Below are positions 17,186 to 25,414 of a stretch of DNA of 64,000 nucleotides, piece by piece. Source of the DNA: Methylobacterium indicum (GTDB lineage: Bacteria > Pseudomonadota > Alphaproteobacteria > Rhizobiales > Beijerinckiaceae); contig NZ_JTHF01000111.1 in the NCBI RefSeq assembly GCF_001043895.1, positions 1 to 64,000 of the forward strand. The letters run 5' to 3'. Both the position numbers and the translations under genes were made by a program. The notes beneath the pieces are model-generated. The model ran no database searches, was not told where the DNA came from, and was given only the letters and a program-made list of their open reading frames with translations. Within the stretch, counting starts at the first letter, position 1; each line of letters opens with the position of its first letter.

Positions 17186-18346
17186 ATGAGCTATCAGATC
17201 ACGCTGCCGCGCATCATCCGTATCGGCCGGGGCGCCCTCGGCGAGACGGCGGACATCTTGAGCAACTTGCGACTGTCGAAGCCGCTGATTGTCACGGATG
17301 CGACTATGGTGAGAAACGGGACTGCCGATCGCCTCCAAGCCGCCCTCGCCTCCGCGCACATCGAGTCGGCGGTCTTCTCCGACACGATCCCGGAACCCGA
17401 TACCCGAACGGTCGCCGCCGTTTTGGCCGCGGTCGAAGCGGGCCGTTTCGACTGCTTGATCGGCCTTGGCGGCGGCAGCCCGATCGATACCGCTAAAGCG
17501 GTCGCCGTCCTCTGCGTCCAGGGTCGCGCGATGCGCGACTACAAGGCTCCCCACCAGGAAAACGGCCCCGCGCTTCCGATTATCGGCATCCCTACGACGG
17601 CGGGCACCGGGTCTGAGGTCACGCGGTTCACCGTCGTGACCGACAACGACAACTGCGAGAAGATGCTGTGCGCTGGATTGTCGTTTCTTCCCGTTGCCGC
17701 GATCGTCGATTACGAGCTGACACTCAGCAAACCTCCGCGGTTGACCGCCGATACCGGGATCGATGCCCTGACGCATGCGATCGAGGCCTATGTCTCGCGT
17801 CGCGCCAACGCCTTCTCGGACGGCTTTGCACTGGCGGCGATACGGAACATCGCTCCACATCTGCGGCGCGCCTATGTCGACGGAGCCGACCTTAGCGCCC
17901 GAGAAGCCTTGATGCTGGGCGCGACGCAGGCCGGGATCGCGTTTTCGAACAGTTCTGTCGCTCTCGTTCACGGAATGAGCCGGCCGATCGGCGCGCACTT
18001 TCACGTCCCGCACGGACTGTCCAATGCCATGCTCCTGCCTGCGATTACCGCCTACAGCATTCCGGGTGCCGAGGCGCGGTATGCCGATTGTGCCCGTGCG
18101 ATGGGGCTCGCCGCCGGCCTGGACGATGATGCGGCAGCCCGAGCCCTCGTAGCCGAATTGCGTGCTCTAAACGCCGATCTTGCCGTCCCGACCCCGAAAG
18201 CCTACGGCGTCGACCCGGCAACCTGGACGACCCTGCTCCCTACGATGGCTCAGCAGGCCCTCGCCTCAGGATCGCCGTCGAACAATCCAATCATACCAGA
18301 CGTCAAAGCGATCATGGCTCTTTATAGAGAGGCTTGGTGCGCTTGA
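17186..18346 (+). CDS. Iron-containing alcohol dehydrogenase
   Basis: 386 residues of group III (Fe-ADH) type. The NAD-binding GGGSPIDTAKA and GIPTTAGTGSEVT motifs lie in the N-terminal half. The metal site is formed by Asp and His in TGIDALTHAIEAY and by His in HGMSRPIGAHFHVPHG. It oxidises or reduces an alcohol, aldehyde or semialdehyde in the cytoplasm; maleylacetate-reductase-like roles are possible given the FAH neighbour, though its length is nearer general Fe-ADHs. ATG 17186 follows GGGGGGAAAG; the longer frame upstream contains the repeat element and is unlikely to be coding. Last gene of the cluster. Confidence 0.92.
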   Translation: MSYQITLPRIIRIGRGALGETADILSNLRLSKPLIVTDATMVRNGTADRLQAALASAHIESAVFSDTIPEPDTRTVAAVLAAVEAGRFDCLIGLGGGSPIDTAKAVAVLCVQGRAMRDYKAPHQENGPALPIIGIPTTAGTGSEVTRFTVVTDNDNCEKMLCAGLSFLPVAAIVDYELTLSKPPRLTADTGIDALTHAIEAYVSRRANAFSDGFALAAIRNIAPHLRRAYVDGADLSAREALMLGATQAGIAFSNSSVALVHGMSRPIGAHFHVPHGLSNAMLLPAITAYSIPGAEARYADCARAMGLAAGLDDDAAARALVAELRALNADLAVPTPKAYGVDPATWTTLLPTMAQQALASGSPSNNPIIPDVKAIMALYREAWCA

Positions 18347-19207
18347 GTATTATGATCTGTTGAATTTAATAGACAGCAATGTGGAGGCAAGGCGGAGGAC
18401 GCCTTTCGAACACGTTGTATGACACCCCTAAGTATCTCCTCGCCGGCTGCCCTACCCTGGTCATCGGCAAGGCACATCACAGGCGAAGCACTGCCCGCAC
18501 GGCGCTCAATTTCATCATCTTCACCATCCGATTATTGAGTGCGCCCGCTGCCCTTTTAGCTAAGTCAAATATTGGAAATCCGTGCCATGCAGATATCGAT
18601 CGGCAACATGGAGCCCCGCTCGATGTCGAACTTTTTCGCGACCAGAAAGCCGTTTTGATTTTGTGTTATGCGGTTTTTCCTTATCACGTCGATCGCCTAT
18701 GCGGCGGGTGATCGGGAGGTCGCGACTTGGTCGCTCCTAGATGGCATTCCCGCAGGCTACGTCTGTGCGGAGTTTTGCGTCGCCTGCCTTATTCAGGGGG
18801 GAACGAAGAAGTGAATCCTGTTCCCGGCTATCCGTGGCTACCTCCGCCGACAACCCGCCTGACGCGACGCCCGAAGCCGAGCCATGTGAGTCTCGAAACG
18901 CATTGGATGGAGGCGGCAATGGCCGTGCCGGCCCCTCTACCCCATGCCATCCATATCGGAGACAGTTCGAAGGTCCGCATGGGATAGCGGTGCTGCTCCA
19001 CGAGGGCGGAAGCTGTCGCGCTGGGCTCAGGGTGCCCCAGGACCGAAGGGGCGACGCAGCAACCGCCCAGCTGCTGGAAGCCCATCGAACGCGCTGTACG
19101 ATGCTCCTGGCGCATCAGCGCTGACTGCCCTTCCCTTCGCGGGGTATAGGGGCGAAATGACCGCTCGGATGCTGCTTGGTGGGTGCCCTCGACACCCCGG
19201 TGTGCCC
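18347..19207. other. Long gap, degenerate and repeat-bearing, no supportable gene
   Basis: Mixed composition, AT-richer to about 18680. Several short open frames exist on both strands but none has family motifs or a good ribosome site. On the minus strand about 18570-18660 reads NQNGFLVAKKFDIERGSML-like sequence that could be a gene scrap, not identified. From about 19050 to 19180 lies a copy of the dispersed repeat also seen at 8780-8900. Confidence 0.45.
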
Positions 19208-19720
19208 TGATCCTCCCTCGGTTTCGCGGACACCTTTGATACGCTCGTTTCGGGCGGGGAAGGTGTTTGATGGCGAAGACACGACGCGAGTTCACCCCCG
19301 AATTCAAACGCGAGGCGGGGGCCCTGCTCGAGAGCAGCGGCCGGTCGCGGATGCAGGTCGCCGCCGAACTCGGGATCCAGCCCTCCCTGCTGCGCCAGTG
19401 GCGAACCGTGCTGATGGAGGGCTCGCCGCTAAAGCGACCCGCAGGCTTGCCGGACCCCGCTCCTACGAGCCCGGTTGCCTCGCCGTCCGATCAGGCAGCT
19501 GAGATCGCCCGCCTGCGCCGCGAACTCGACCGGACGCGCATGGAGCGCGACGTGCTAAAAAAAGCGATCGGCATCTTCGCGCAGATGCCCAAGTGACGTT
19601 CGCCTTCATCGAGCAGCATGCCACCACCTGGCCGGTGCGTCTCATGTGCCGCGTGCTCGGAGTGTCCCCCAGCGCGGATGACAGCTGGCGATCACGTCCC
19701 GAGAGCGCTCGTTCGGCGTC
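19208..19720 (+). mobile_element. Truncated IS3-family insertion sequence
   Basis: The left end is visible (TGATCCTCCCTCGG then TTCGCGGACACC), followed by complete orfA and the first roughly 30-45 codons of orfB (GTG at 19593, overlapping the orfA stop by four bases; FAFIEQHATTWPVRLMCRVL). orfB then fails where an integrase remnant on the other strand begins, around 19.68-19.72 kb. The DDE catalytic domain and right inverted repeat are missing, so the element cannot move by itself. Confidence 0.8.
19270..19596 (+). CDS. IS3-family transposase OrfA
   Basis: 108 residues. Helix-turn-helix domain (about 1-60): RREFTPEFKREAGALL, MQVAAELGIQPSLLRQW. The C-terminal leucine-zipper-like coiled coil (about 75-105) reads AAEIARLRRELDRTRMERDVL then KKAIGIFAQ. 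OrfA binds the IS ends and is normally fused to OrfB by programmed frameshift. Here the partner orfB is truncated. Confidence 0.9.
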   Translation: MAKTRREFTPEFKREAGALLESSGRSRMQVAAELGIQPSLLRQWRTVLMEGSPLKRPAGLPDPAPTSPVASPSDQAAEIARLRRELDRTRMERDVLKKAIGIFAQMPK

Positions 19721-19948
19721 CACGCTCTCGAAGGTGTGGGCACGAGCGGTGAGCCCTTGCTGCGCGCGGTAGGTAGCCTCGTACCAGATGGCCTCTGCCC
19801 GTCGCTGTGCCTCCCGCAGATCGTCGGTGTCGAGGGAGCGCTCGAGCTGCCCTTGTCCGCGGATGCTGAAGCGCATCTGCCACTTGGTGCTGCCCTCGCG
19901 CTGGAACAGTCGGAAGCGGTCGTCGGGGACGTTGCCAAGGGGTCTCAA
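19690..19948 (-). pseudogene. Tyrosine recombinase (phage integrase) N-terminal remnant
   Basis: The minus strand from TTG 19948 reads RFRLFQREGSTKWQMRFSI, then GQLERSLDTDDLREAQRRA and FESVDAERAL. This is the Arm-DNA/SAM-like N-terminal region of tyrosine recombinases. The catalytic domain with the R-H-R-Y residues is absent, replaced by IS3 sequence. Its start lies about 190 bases from the 3' end of tRNA-Met, the usual position for an integrase of an element inserted at a tRNA gene. Confidence 0.7.
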
Positions 19949-20100
19949 AGGGGCGGCCCTGTCGGGTTGCTGCGGTGCAGACGAGTGCGACAGGAGTGCG
20001 CTAGAGTGCTGTCTGACCCCCCAGAAAACCGTTACGGGATCAGGGCAATTTCTTGGGCTGCACTAGGAGATCTTGCCATTCCGGCGCAAGGGCACGGCAA

Positions 20101-20131
20101 TGAAAAACCCCGCTAACTGCTTAGCGGGGTT
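20101..20131 (-). terminator. Rho-independent terminator of tRNA-Met
   Basis: On the minus strand an 11-base perfect stem (AACCCCGCTAA and TTAGCGGGGTT, loop GCAG) is followed by TTTTTC. It lies ten bases after the tRNA 3' end. Confidence 0.85.
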
Positions 20132-20140
20132 GAAAAACTT

Positions 20141-20217
20141 TGGTAGCGGAGGAGGGATTTGAACCCCCGACACAAGGATTATGATTCCTCTGCTCTGACC
20201 AACTGAGCTACTCCGCC
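20141..20217 (-). tRNA. tRNA-Met (anticodon CAT)
   Basis: 77 nucleotides including an encoded CCA end. Acceptor stem GGCGGAG/CTCCGCT, D-loop AGCTCAGTTGG, anticodon loop ATCATAA (CAT at 34-36), TpsiC loop GGTTCAAATCC. The sequence matches elongator methionine tRNAs of alphaproteobacteria; a CAT tRNA modified to read isoleucine is the alternative. An integrase remnant and the patchwork region lie beyond its 3' side. Confidence 0.93.
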
Positions 20218-20307
20218 CCGCTGCGGCCGGTCCGTGTGCGCCGCTGCGATGGCCGCGGTATAGGGGGAGGCCGGCGGGGCTGTCAAGGAACCGTCGCAGG
20301 CCTTTTT

Positions 20308-20333
20308 GCGCCGCGCCATCCTGGGCGCGGCGC
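20308..20333. terminator. GC hairpin downstream of trpB
   Basis: Perfect ten-base stem GCGCCGCGCC / GGCGCGGCGC, eight bases beyond the trpB stop on the minus strand. The tract after it on that strand is A-rich, not U-rich, so termination is plausible but not classic. Confidence 0.45.
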
Positions 20334-20340
20334 GCGGGGA

Positions 20341-21561
20341 TCAGAGGGTATCGCCCAGGATCTCGGCGACCTGGGGGATGTCCTTGTCGCCGCGGCCCGA
20401 GAGGTTGACGACCATCAGGTGGTCGCGCGGCAGGCTCGGGGCGAGCTCGGCGACCTTGGCGAGGGCGTGGGCGGGCTCGAGGGCCGGGATGATGCCCTCC
20501 ATCAGCGAGCAGAGCCGGAAGGCCTCCAGGGTCTCGGTATCGGTCGCCGACAGGTAGGTGACGCGGCCCATCTCGTGCAGCCAGGCATGCTCGGGGCCGA
20601 TGCCCGGGTAATCGAGGCCGGCCGAGATCGAGTGCGCGTCGGCGATCTGGCCGTCGCCGTCCATCAGCAGGTAGGTGCGGTTGCCGTGCAGCACGCCGGG
20701 CTTGCCGCCGGTGAGGGACGCCGCGTGCAGGCCGCTCGAAACGCCGTGGCCGGCGGCCTCGACGCCGTAGATCGCGACCTCGCGGTCGTCGAGGAAGGGG
20801 TGGAACAGCCCCATGGCGTTCGAGCCGCCGCCGATGCAGGCGACGAGCGAATCCGGCAGGCGGCCTTCCATCTCCAGCATCTGCGCCTTGGTCTCGGTGC
20901 CGATGATCGACTGGAAGTCGCGCACCATCGCCGGGTAGGGATGCGGCCCCGCCACCGTGCCGATGCAGTAGAAGGTGTCGGCGACGTTGGTGACCCAGTC
21001 GCGCAGGGCCTCGTTCATCGCGTCCTTGAGGGTGCGGGTACCGGATTCGACCGGCACCACCTCGGCGCCGAGCATCTTCATCCGGAAGACGTTCGGCTTC
21101 TGCCGCTCGACGTCGACCGCGCCCATGTAGACGACGCATTTGAGGCCGAAGCGGGCGCAGAGGGTCGCGGTGGCGACGCCGTGCTGGCCGGCTCCCGTCT
21201 CGGCGATGATCCGCGGCTTGCCCATGCGCCGGGCAAGCAGGATCTGGCCCAGCACGTTGTTGACCTTGTGCGAGCCGGTGTGGTTCAGCTCCTCGCGCTT
21301 GAAGTAGATCTTGGCGCCGCCGAGGTGCTCGGACAGTCGCTCGGCGAAGTAGAGCGGGCTCGGCCGGCCGACATAGTGGGTGAGGTAGCCGTTCATCTCG
21401 GCCTGGAAGGCCGGGTCGGCCTTGGCGGCGGCGTAGGCCTGCTCCAGGGCGAGGATGTTCGGCATCAGGGTCTCGGCGACGAAACGGCCGCCGAAGATGC
21501 CGAAGCGGCCGCGCTCGTCGGGGCCGGTGCGGAACGAGTTCGGATTCTGGGGAGCGGTCAC
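20341..21561 (-). CDS. trpB: Tryptophan synthase beta chain
   Basis: 406 residues, normal length. Joins indole and serine to make tryptophan with PLP. The PLP lysine is in HTGSHKVNN (Lys99); other signatures are [16 protein letters not shown] (phosphate binding) and [15 protein letters not shown] start at 21561, with the conserved region starting [12 protein letters not shown]. trpF lies 52 bases upstream on the same strand. The alpha subunit gene trpA, often next after trpB, is not present: a hairpin, tRNA-Met and the patchwork region follow instead. Confidence 0.97.
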   Translation of the reverse strand: MTAPQNPNSFRTGPDERGRFGIFGGRFVAETLMPNILALEQAYAAAKADPAFQAEMNGYLTHYVGRPSPLYFAERLSEHLGGAKIYFKREELNHTGSHKVNNVLGQILLARRMGKPRIIAETGAGQHGVATATLCARFGLKCVVYMGAVDVERQKPNVFRMKMLGAEVVPVESGTRTLKDAMNEALRDWVTNVADTFYCIGTVAGPHPYPAMVRDFQSIIGTETKAQMLEMEGRLPDSLVACIGGGSNAMGLFHPFLDDREVAIYGVEAAGHGVSSGLHAASLTGGKPGVLHGNRTYLLMDGDGQIADAHSISAGLDYPGIGPEHAWLHEMGRVTYLSATDTETLEAFRLCSLMEGIIPALEPAHALAKVAELAPSLPRDHLMVVNLSGRGDKDIPQVAEILGDTL

Positions 21562-21613
21562 GGCGGGAGCTCTGCCTCTGGACGGGATCGTGAAAAAAAT
21601 GTGTCGGCGGGGC

Positions 21614-22342
21614 TTACGCCCTTCGCGCCGCAGGGGCAATTTCCGGCGCGGTCGCACCCCCGGCGGCACGGGCGGCGGACCCGTCCGCGCCCGCGGCGGC
21701 TCTGGCGGCCGCCACGAAGGCGGCGATGCGGGCCGGGTCCTTGCGGCCGGGCGCGGTCTCGACCCCCGACGACACGTCGACGGCGCGAGCGGCCGTCATT
21801 GCCACGGCGTCGGCCACCGTCTCGGGCGTCAGGCCGCCCGACAGCATGAACGGGTCGGTCCGGCCGGCCCCGGCGAGCAGCGACCAGTCGAAGGCGTGGC
21901 CGTTGCCCCCGGGCAGGACCGCGCCGGGCGCGGGCTTGGCATCGAAGAGCAGCCGGTCGGCGACGCCCCGGTAGCGGGCGGCGCGGGCGAGATCGTCGGC
22001 GGTGGCGATGCCGAGCGCCTTCATCACGGGCAACCCGGTGCGGGCGCGCAGGACCGCCACCCGCTCGGGGCTCTCGCTGCCGTGGAGCTGGAGCCAGTCA
22101 GGGCGGAACGCCGCCACCACCGCCGCGACGAGGGCGTCGTCGGGATCGACCAGCAGCACCACCCGCTCGGTCCGGCCGAGGGCCTGGCGCGACAGGGCGC
22201 CGCCGTGGTCGAGGTCGACGTGGCGCGGGCTCCGGGGAAAATGGACGAGGCCGATCTGGTCGGCCCCGGCGGCGATGGCGGCCTCGAGCGTCTCGGGCGT
22301 ACCGAGACCACAGATCTTGACGAGGAAGGGTGCGGGCGACAT
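21614..22342 (-). CDS. trpF: Phosphoribosylanthranilate isomerase
   Basis: 242 residues. TIM-barrel enzyme of tryptophan synthesis. The KICGL motif with catalytic Cys lies near residue 11, and QLHGSE, LFDAK and SGGLTPETV follow; VDVSSGVE near the C-terminus binds phosphate. The last 25 or so residues are an Ala-rich tail. ATG 22342 gives [12 protein letters not shown]; longer starts are unlikely because upstream sequence belongs to the neighbouring gene's end. The start is 48 bases from the ornithine cyclodeaminase-like gene. Confidence 0.95.
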   Translation of the reverse strand: MSPAPFLVKICGLGTPETLEAAIAAGADQIGLVHFPRSPRHVDLDHGGALSRQALGRTERVVLLVDPDDALVAAVVAAFRPDWLQLHGSESPERVAVLRARTGLPVMKALGIATADDLARAARYRGVADRLLFDAKPAPGAVLPGGNGHAFDWSLLAGAGRTDPFMLSGGLTPETVADAVAMTAARAVDVSSGVETAPGRKDPARIAAFVAAARAAAGADGSAARAAGGATAPEIAPAARRA

Positions 22343-22389
22343 GCGCCGTTTATAGAGCGTCGGATGCCGGATCGCACGGGTTTCGCGGC

Positions 22390-23328
22390 TCAAGCCGACG
22401 GCGTCAGGCTCTCCCAGACCGCGATGGCCGCAGCCAGATCCTCGATCGCGGCCCCGACCGACTTGAACACCGTGATCTCGTCCGGTCCCTGCCGCCCGGG
22501 CGCTTCGCCCCGGCACAGCGCGGCGAGGTCGCCCGTCACCGCCTCGGGCGTCAGCGCGCCGGCGGCGATCGCCACCGCCACGTCGCCGCCCTTCTTGAGG
22601 GCGTCGGGCGTGTCGACGTAGAGCGGCCCGCGCCGCAAGGCCGCGTCGTCCGCCTCGCGCATCGCCGGCGTGAAGGCGCCGACGAGGTCGAGATGGGTGC
22701 CCGGCCGCAGCCAGTCGCCCCGCACCAGCGGCGCGGTCGACAGGGTGGCGCAGGAGACGAGATCCGCCTCCCCCACCGCGGATGCCAGGTCGGTCACCGG
22801 CTCGGCGTCGAACCCCTCGGCGGCGAGCGTCGCGGCGAGCTGCGCCGCGCCCTCCGGCCGGCGGTTCCAGATTGCGACGTGGCGGATCGGCCGCGCGGCG
22901 GCATGCGCCCGCACCAAGAAGGGGGCGAGGGCGCCCGCTCCCACCATCACCATCCTGGCGGCGTCCGGCCGGGCGAGATGGCGGGCGGCGAGCGCCGAGG
23001 CGGCGGCGGTGCGCCACAGGGTCAGGCGGGCGCCGTCGAGGAGGGCGAGCGGCCGGCCGTCGCGGCCGCCGCAGAGCAGGACCCCGCCCTGGATCGTGTC
23101 GAGGCCGTTCGCGCGGTTGCCCGGGAACAGGGTCAGGATCTTGATGCCGACATAATCGGGCGTCCAGGCCGGCATCAGCAGCAGCGAGGCGCCGTCGGGG
23201 GCGGTCTCGATCGCGTGATGGTGGCGCGTCGGCACCGTGGCGCCGGCCCGGAAGGCGGCGGTGAGGGCATCGGCCAGGCGGGCGTGGTCGAGCGCCGCGT
23301 CGATCTCGCCCTCGCCGATCCACCGCAT
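22390..23328 (-). CDS. Ornithine cyclodeaminase / mu-crystallin family protein
   Basis: 312 residues, cytoplasmic NAD(P)-binding protein. Motifs: KILTLFPGNRANGL, LDGARLTLWRTAAASALAA, the nucleotide-binding MVGAGALAPFLVRAH and DLVSCATLSTAPLVRGDWL. The sequence is nearer ketimine (pyrroline/piperideine-2-carboxylate) reductases than true ornithine cyclodeaminases, but the substrate cannot be fixed from sequence. It lies two bases after the LapA-like gene and 48 bases before trpF on the same strand, so it is probably co-transcribed with both. Confidence 0.88.
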   Translation of the reverse strand: MRWIGEGEIDAALDHARLADALTAAFRAGATVPTRHHHAIETAPDGASLLLMPAWTPDYVGIKILTLFPGNRANGLDTIQGGVLLCGGRDGRPLALLDGARLTLWRTAAASALAARHLARPDAARMVMVGAGALAPFLVRAHAAARPIRHVAIWNRRPEGAAQLAATLAAEGFDAEPVTDLASAVGEADLVSCATLSTAPLVRGDWLRPGTHLDLVGAFTPAMREADDAALRRGPLYVDTPDALKKGGDVAVAIAAGALTPEAVTGDLAALCRGEAPGRQGPDEITVFKSVGAAIEDLAAAIAVWESLTPSA

Positions 23329-23330
23329 GG

Positions 23331-23684
23331 TCAGGCGCGGCCGACCGGGGCCGGCAGGGCGGTGCGGCCGATCGTGGCGGGGGGCGGCGCGGCCTGGCGC
23401 AGGCGCTCGGCCTCGTGGCGCAGGCGGGCGAGCTCGCGGCCCTTGGCGCGGCGGTCGCGGCGGTTGTCGCCCTGGCCGAGCCAGGAGCCGACACCGCCGA
23501 CCACGATGCCGAGGGCCACCGCGGCGAAGATCAGCGCGTAGAGCGGCATCGCCATGCTGAAGGCCGGCGTGCCGTTGGTGAACGGATCGAAGGACAGCAT
23601 CACCGGCTGGCGGTTGGCCACCGCCAGCAGCACGACCACGATCGCGATGGGCAGCAGGATCAGGCCCTTGAGGAAGCGGATCAT
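23331..23684 (-). CDS. LapA/DUF1049 family membrane protein
   Basis: 117 residues. Two membrane helices (about 3-24 and 45-68) flank a short loop with PVMLSFDPF, the DUF1049 hallmark. A basic, Arg-rich cytoplasmic tail (70-105) with a short coiled segment ELARLRHEAERLRQ follows. E. coli LapA joins LapB in controlling lipopolysaccharide synthesis; whether that applies here is not known. It often lies beside ihfB in alphaproteobacteria, as it does here. Confidence 0.85.
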   Translation of the reverse strand: MIRFLKGLILLPIAIVVVLLAVANRQPVMLSFDPFTNGTPAFSMAMPLYALIFAAVALGIVVGGVGSWLGQGDNRRDRRAKGRELARLRHEAERLRQAAPPPATIGRTALPAPVGRA

Positions 23685-23800
23685 CGGGAAACCCGGTCTT
23701 TCGTCGGTGATGCGGGAGGGGATCGGGACCGCCGGACGGAGTCCCGCGGAGGAAATTGTAACGCGCGGGCGCGCGGGCGCCAGGGTCGCGGCGTCCGCCT

Positions 23801-24127
23801 TCAGCTCAAGGCGGCCTCGGCCCGGCTCGGCTCGTCGGCGCCGATCCCGGCGGCGTTCAGGCGCAGGCGCATCTCCTTGCCGGTCTTGAAGACCGGGATC
23901 GCCTTCTCGGCCACCGCCACGGCGGCGCCGGTGCGCGGGTTGCGGCCCCGCCGCGCCTCCCGCCGCTTGACCGAGAAGGCGCCGAAGCCCCGCAGCTCGA
24001 CCCGGTCGCCCCGCGCCAGGGCGTCGGCGATCGTGTCGAGGATCGCGTTGACGATGTTCTCGACGTCGCGCTGGTAGAGGTGCGGGTTCTGCTCGGCGAT
24101 CTTGAGGACCAGCTCTGACTTGATCAT
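23801..24127 (-). CDS. ihfB: Integration host factor beta subunit
   Basis: 108 residues. HU/IHF DNA-bending protein: [17 protein letters not shown] at the start, [14 protein letters not shown], the DNA-minor-groove arm [17 protein letters not shown] with the intercalating Pro, and VFKTGKEMR. Pairs with IHF-alpha, encoded elsewhere. About ten residues longer than E. coli IhfB at the C-terminus, as in many alphaproteobacteria. Lies 79 bases after sppA on the same strand. Confidence 0.95.
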   Translation of the reverse strand: MIKSELVLKIAEQNPHLYQRDVENIVNAILDTIADALARGDRVELRGFGAFSVKRREARRGRNPRTGAAVAVAEKAIPVFKTGKEMRLRLNAAGIGADEPSRAEAALS

Positions 24128-24206
24128 GGAGTATCGTCTCGACTGAGGCGGGGCCGGCCGGGGATGCGTGGGGCGGATGCGTCTCGCGGGGAGGCGGGTC
24201 GGCGCC

Positions 24207-25163
24207 TTACGGGCGCCAGACCGCGAGCAGCCCGCCCTGGGTCAGGGCGGCGGTCTCGGGGGCGGCCTGCCGCAGCCGGGCGGCCAGATCGTCGTAGCCG
24301 AGGAGGCCGGCGCCGAACGCGGCGGCCGAGAACAGGCCGAAGCGGTTGTCGGAGCGCGGTTTCCAGTCCCGCACCGGCAGGTTCTTGGCCACGCCCTTCT
24401 CGCGCTCGAGCCAGGCGACGGCCTGGCGCTCGCTGCCGGTCTCGTCGATCAGGCCGAGGGGCACGCTCTGGCGCCCGCTGAAGACCCGGCCGTCCGCCAC
24501 CGCCTTGAGCTGGTCGGGATTCATCTTGCGGCGCTCGGCCACCAGGTCCTTGAACCAGCCGAAGGTGTCGCCGACGATCGCCTGAAGGGCCTCGCGGGCG
24601 GCCGGCGGGGTCGGGTGGAAGCCGCTCGGCTCGGCCTTGAGCGGCGAGGACTTCACCTCCTCGACCTTCACCCCGACCTTGTCGAGGAGGCCGGACACCT
24701 CGGGATACTGGAACAGCACGCCGATCGATCCGACGAGGGAGGTCTCGCGGGCGACGATGTGGTCGGCGGCGATCGCCGTGATGTAGGCGCCGGATGCCGC
24801 CGTGCCGTCCACGAAGGCGACGATCGGCTTCTTCTCGGCCAGCGCGCGGAGATTGCGAAACAGCTCTTCCGAGCCGGTGGTGGTGCCGCCCGGCGAGTTG
24901 ATCGAGACGACGACGCCCGAGACCGCGCTCGACTCACCGACGCGCTTCATCAGCTCGCGGGTCTTCTCGCTGCCGGCGATGAAGCCGTCGATGCTGATGC
25001 GGGCGATCTGCGGCGTGACGGCGGAGAACCCCGTGCCCCCGGCCGCCCGCCAGCCGACGGCGCCGGCGGCGACGATCAGCGCCCCGATCCCGACCGCGCG
25101 CCAGACAGACAGCTTCCGGCGCAAGGATCGCCGGTCGAGGAGAAGTTCAGCATCGATGGCCAT
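24207..25163 (-). CDS. sppA: Signal peptide peptidase SppA, short form
   Basis: 318 residues. One N-terminal membrane anchor (about 22-40: [16 protein letters not shown]) holds the serine protease domain in the periplasm. SNSPGG-like [14 protein letters not shown], the catalytic Ser in [10 protein letters not shown] and the S/K-type Lys in [12 protein letters not shown] are visible. It degrades cleaved signal peptides. ATG 25163 was chosen because the upstream part of the frame carries no conserved sequence. Lies between rpsA and ihfB. Confidence 0.93.
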   Translation of the reverse strand: MAIDAELLLDRRSLRRKLSVWRAVGIGALIVAAGAVGWRAAGGTGFSAVTPQIARISIDGFIAGSEKTRELMKRVGESSAVSGVVVSINSPGGTTTGSEELFRNLRALAEKKPIVAFVDGTAASGAYITAIAADHIVARETSLVGSIGVLFQYPEVSGLLDKVGVKVEEVKSSPLKAEPSGFHPTPPAAREALQAIVGDTFGWFKDLVAERRKMNPDQLKAVADGRVFSGRQSVPLGLIDETGSERQAVAWLEREKGVAKNLPVRDWKPRSDNRFGLFSAAAFGAGLLGYDDLAARLRQAAPETAALTQGGLLAVWRP

Positions 25164-25333
25164 GCGGCGCCCGTATCCTGGTCCGACCTCCGGGTGCGCC
25201 CGTCCGGCAGGGGCGTCCCCTGCAAGTCCTTGGCGCACCTCGCTCCCGGCGTGTTCTACCCCCGGCCGTCGCGCAGCGGCAAGACCGGTTTGGGGCCATC
25301 CCCCTCCCCGATCGGGAGAATACGGATACGAGA

Positions 25334-25367
25334 ACGCCCGCGCGGAGGGGGCTCTCCGCGCGGGCGT
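25334..25367. terminator. Strong hairpin after rpsA
   Basis: Perfect 14-base stem (ACGCCCGCGCGGAG and CTCCGCGCGGGCGT) in the 251-base gap between rpsA and sppA, about 48 bases past the rpsA stop. On the minus strand the following bases (TCTCG) are only weakly T-rich. Probably ends or attenuates rpsA transcription. Confidence 0.55.
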
Positions 25368-25414
25368 CCGGATCGTGGAGGGGTGCCCGGGCCTTCGCGG
25401 CCCGGGCGGGTCCC

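Noticed and set aside
18379..18711. 110-codon frame after the iron alcohol dehydrogenase
   Set aside because: No ribosome site, no family motif, odd composition; a relic on the opposite strand is as likely.
22390..23328. Naming the gene ornithine cyclodeaminase outright
   Set aside because: The family includes ketimine reductases and alanine dehydrogenases; no nearby ornithine pathway gene supports the specific name.
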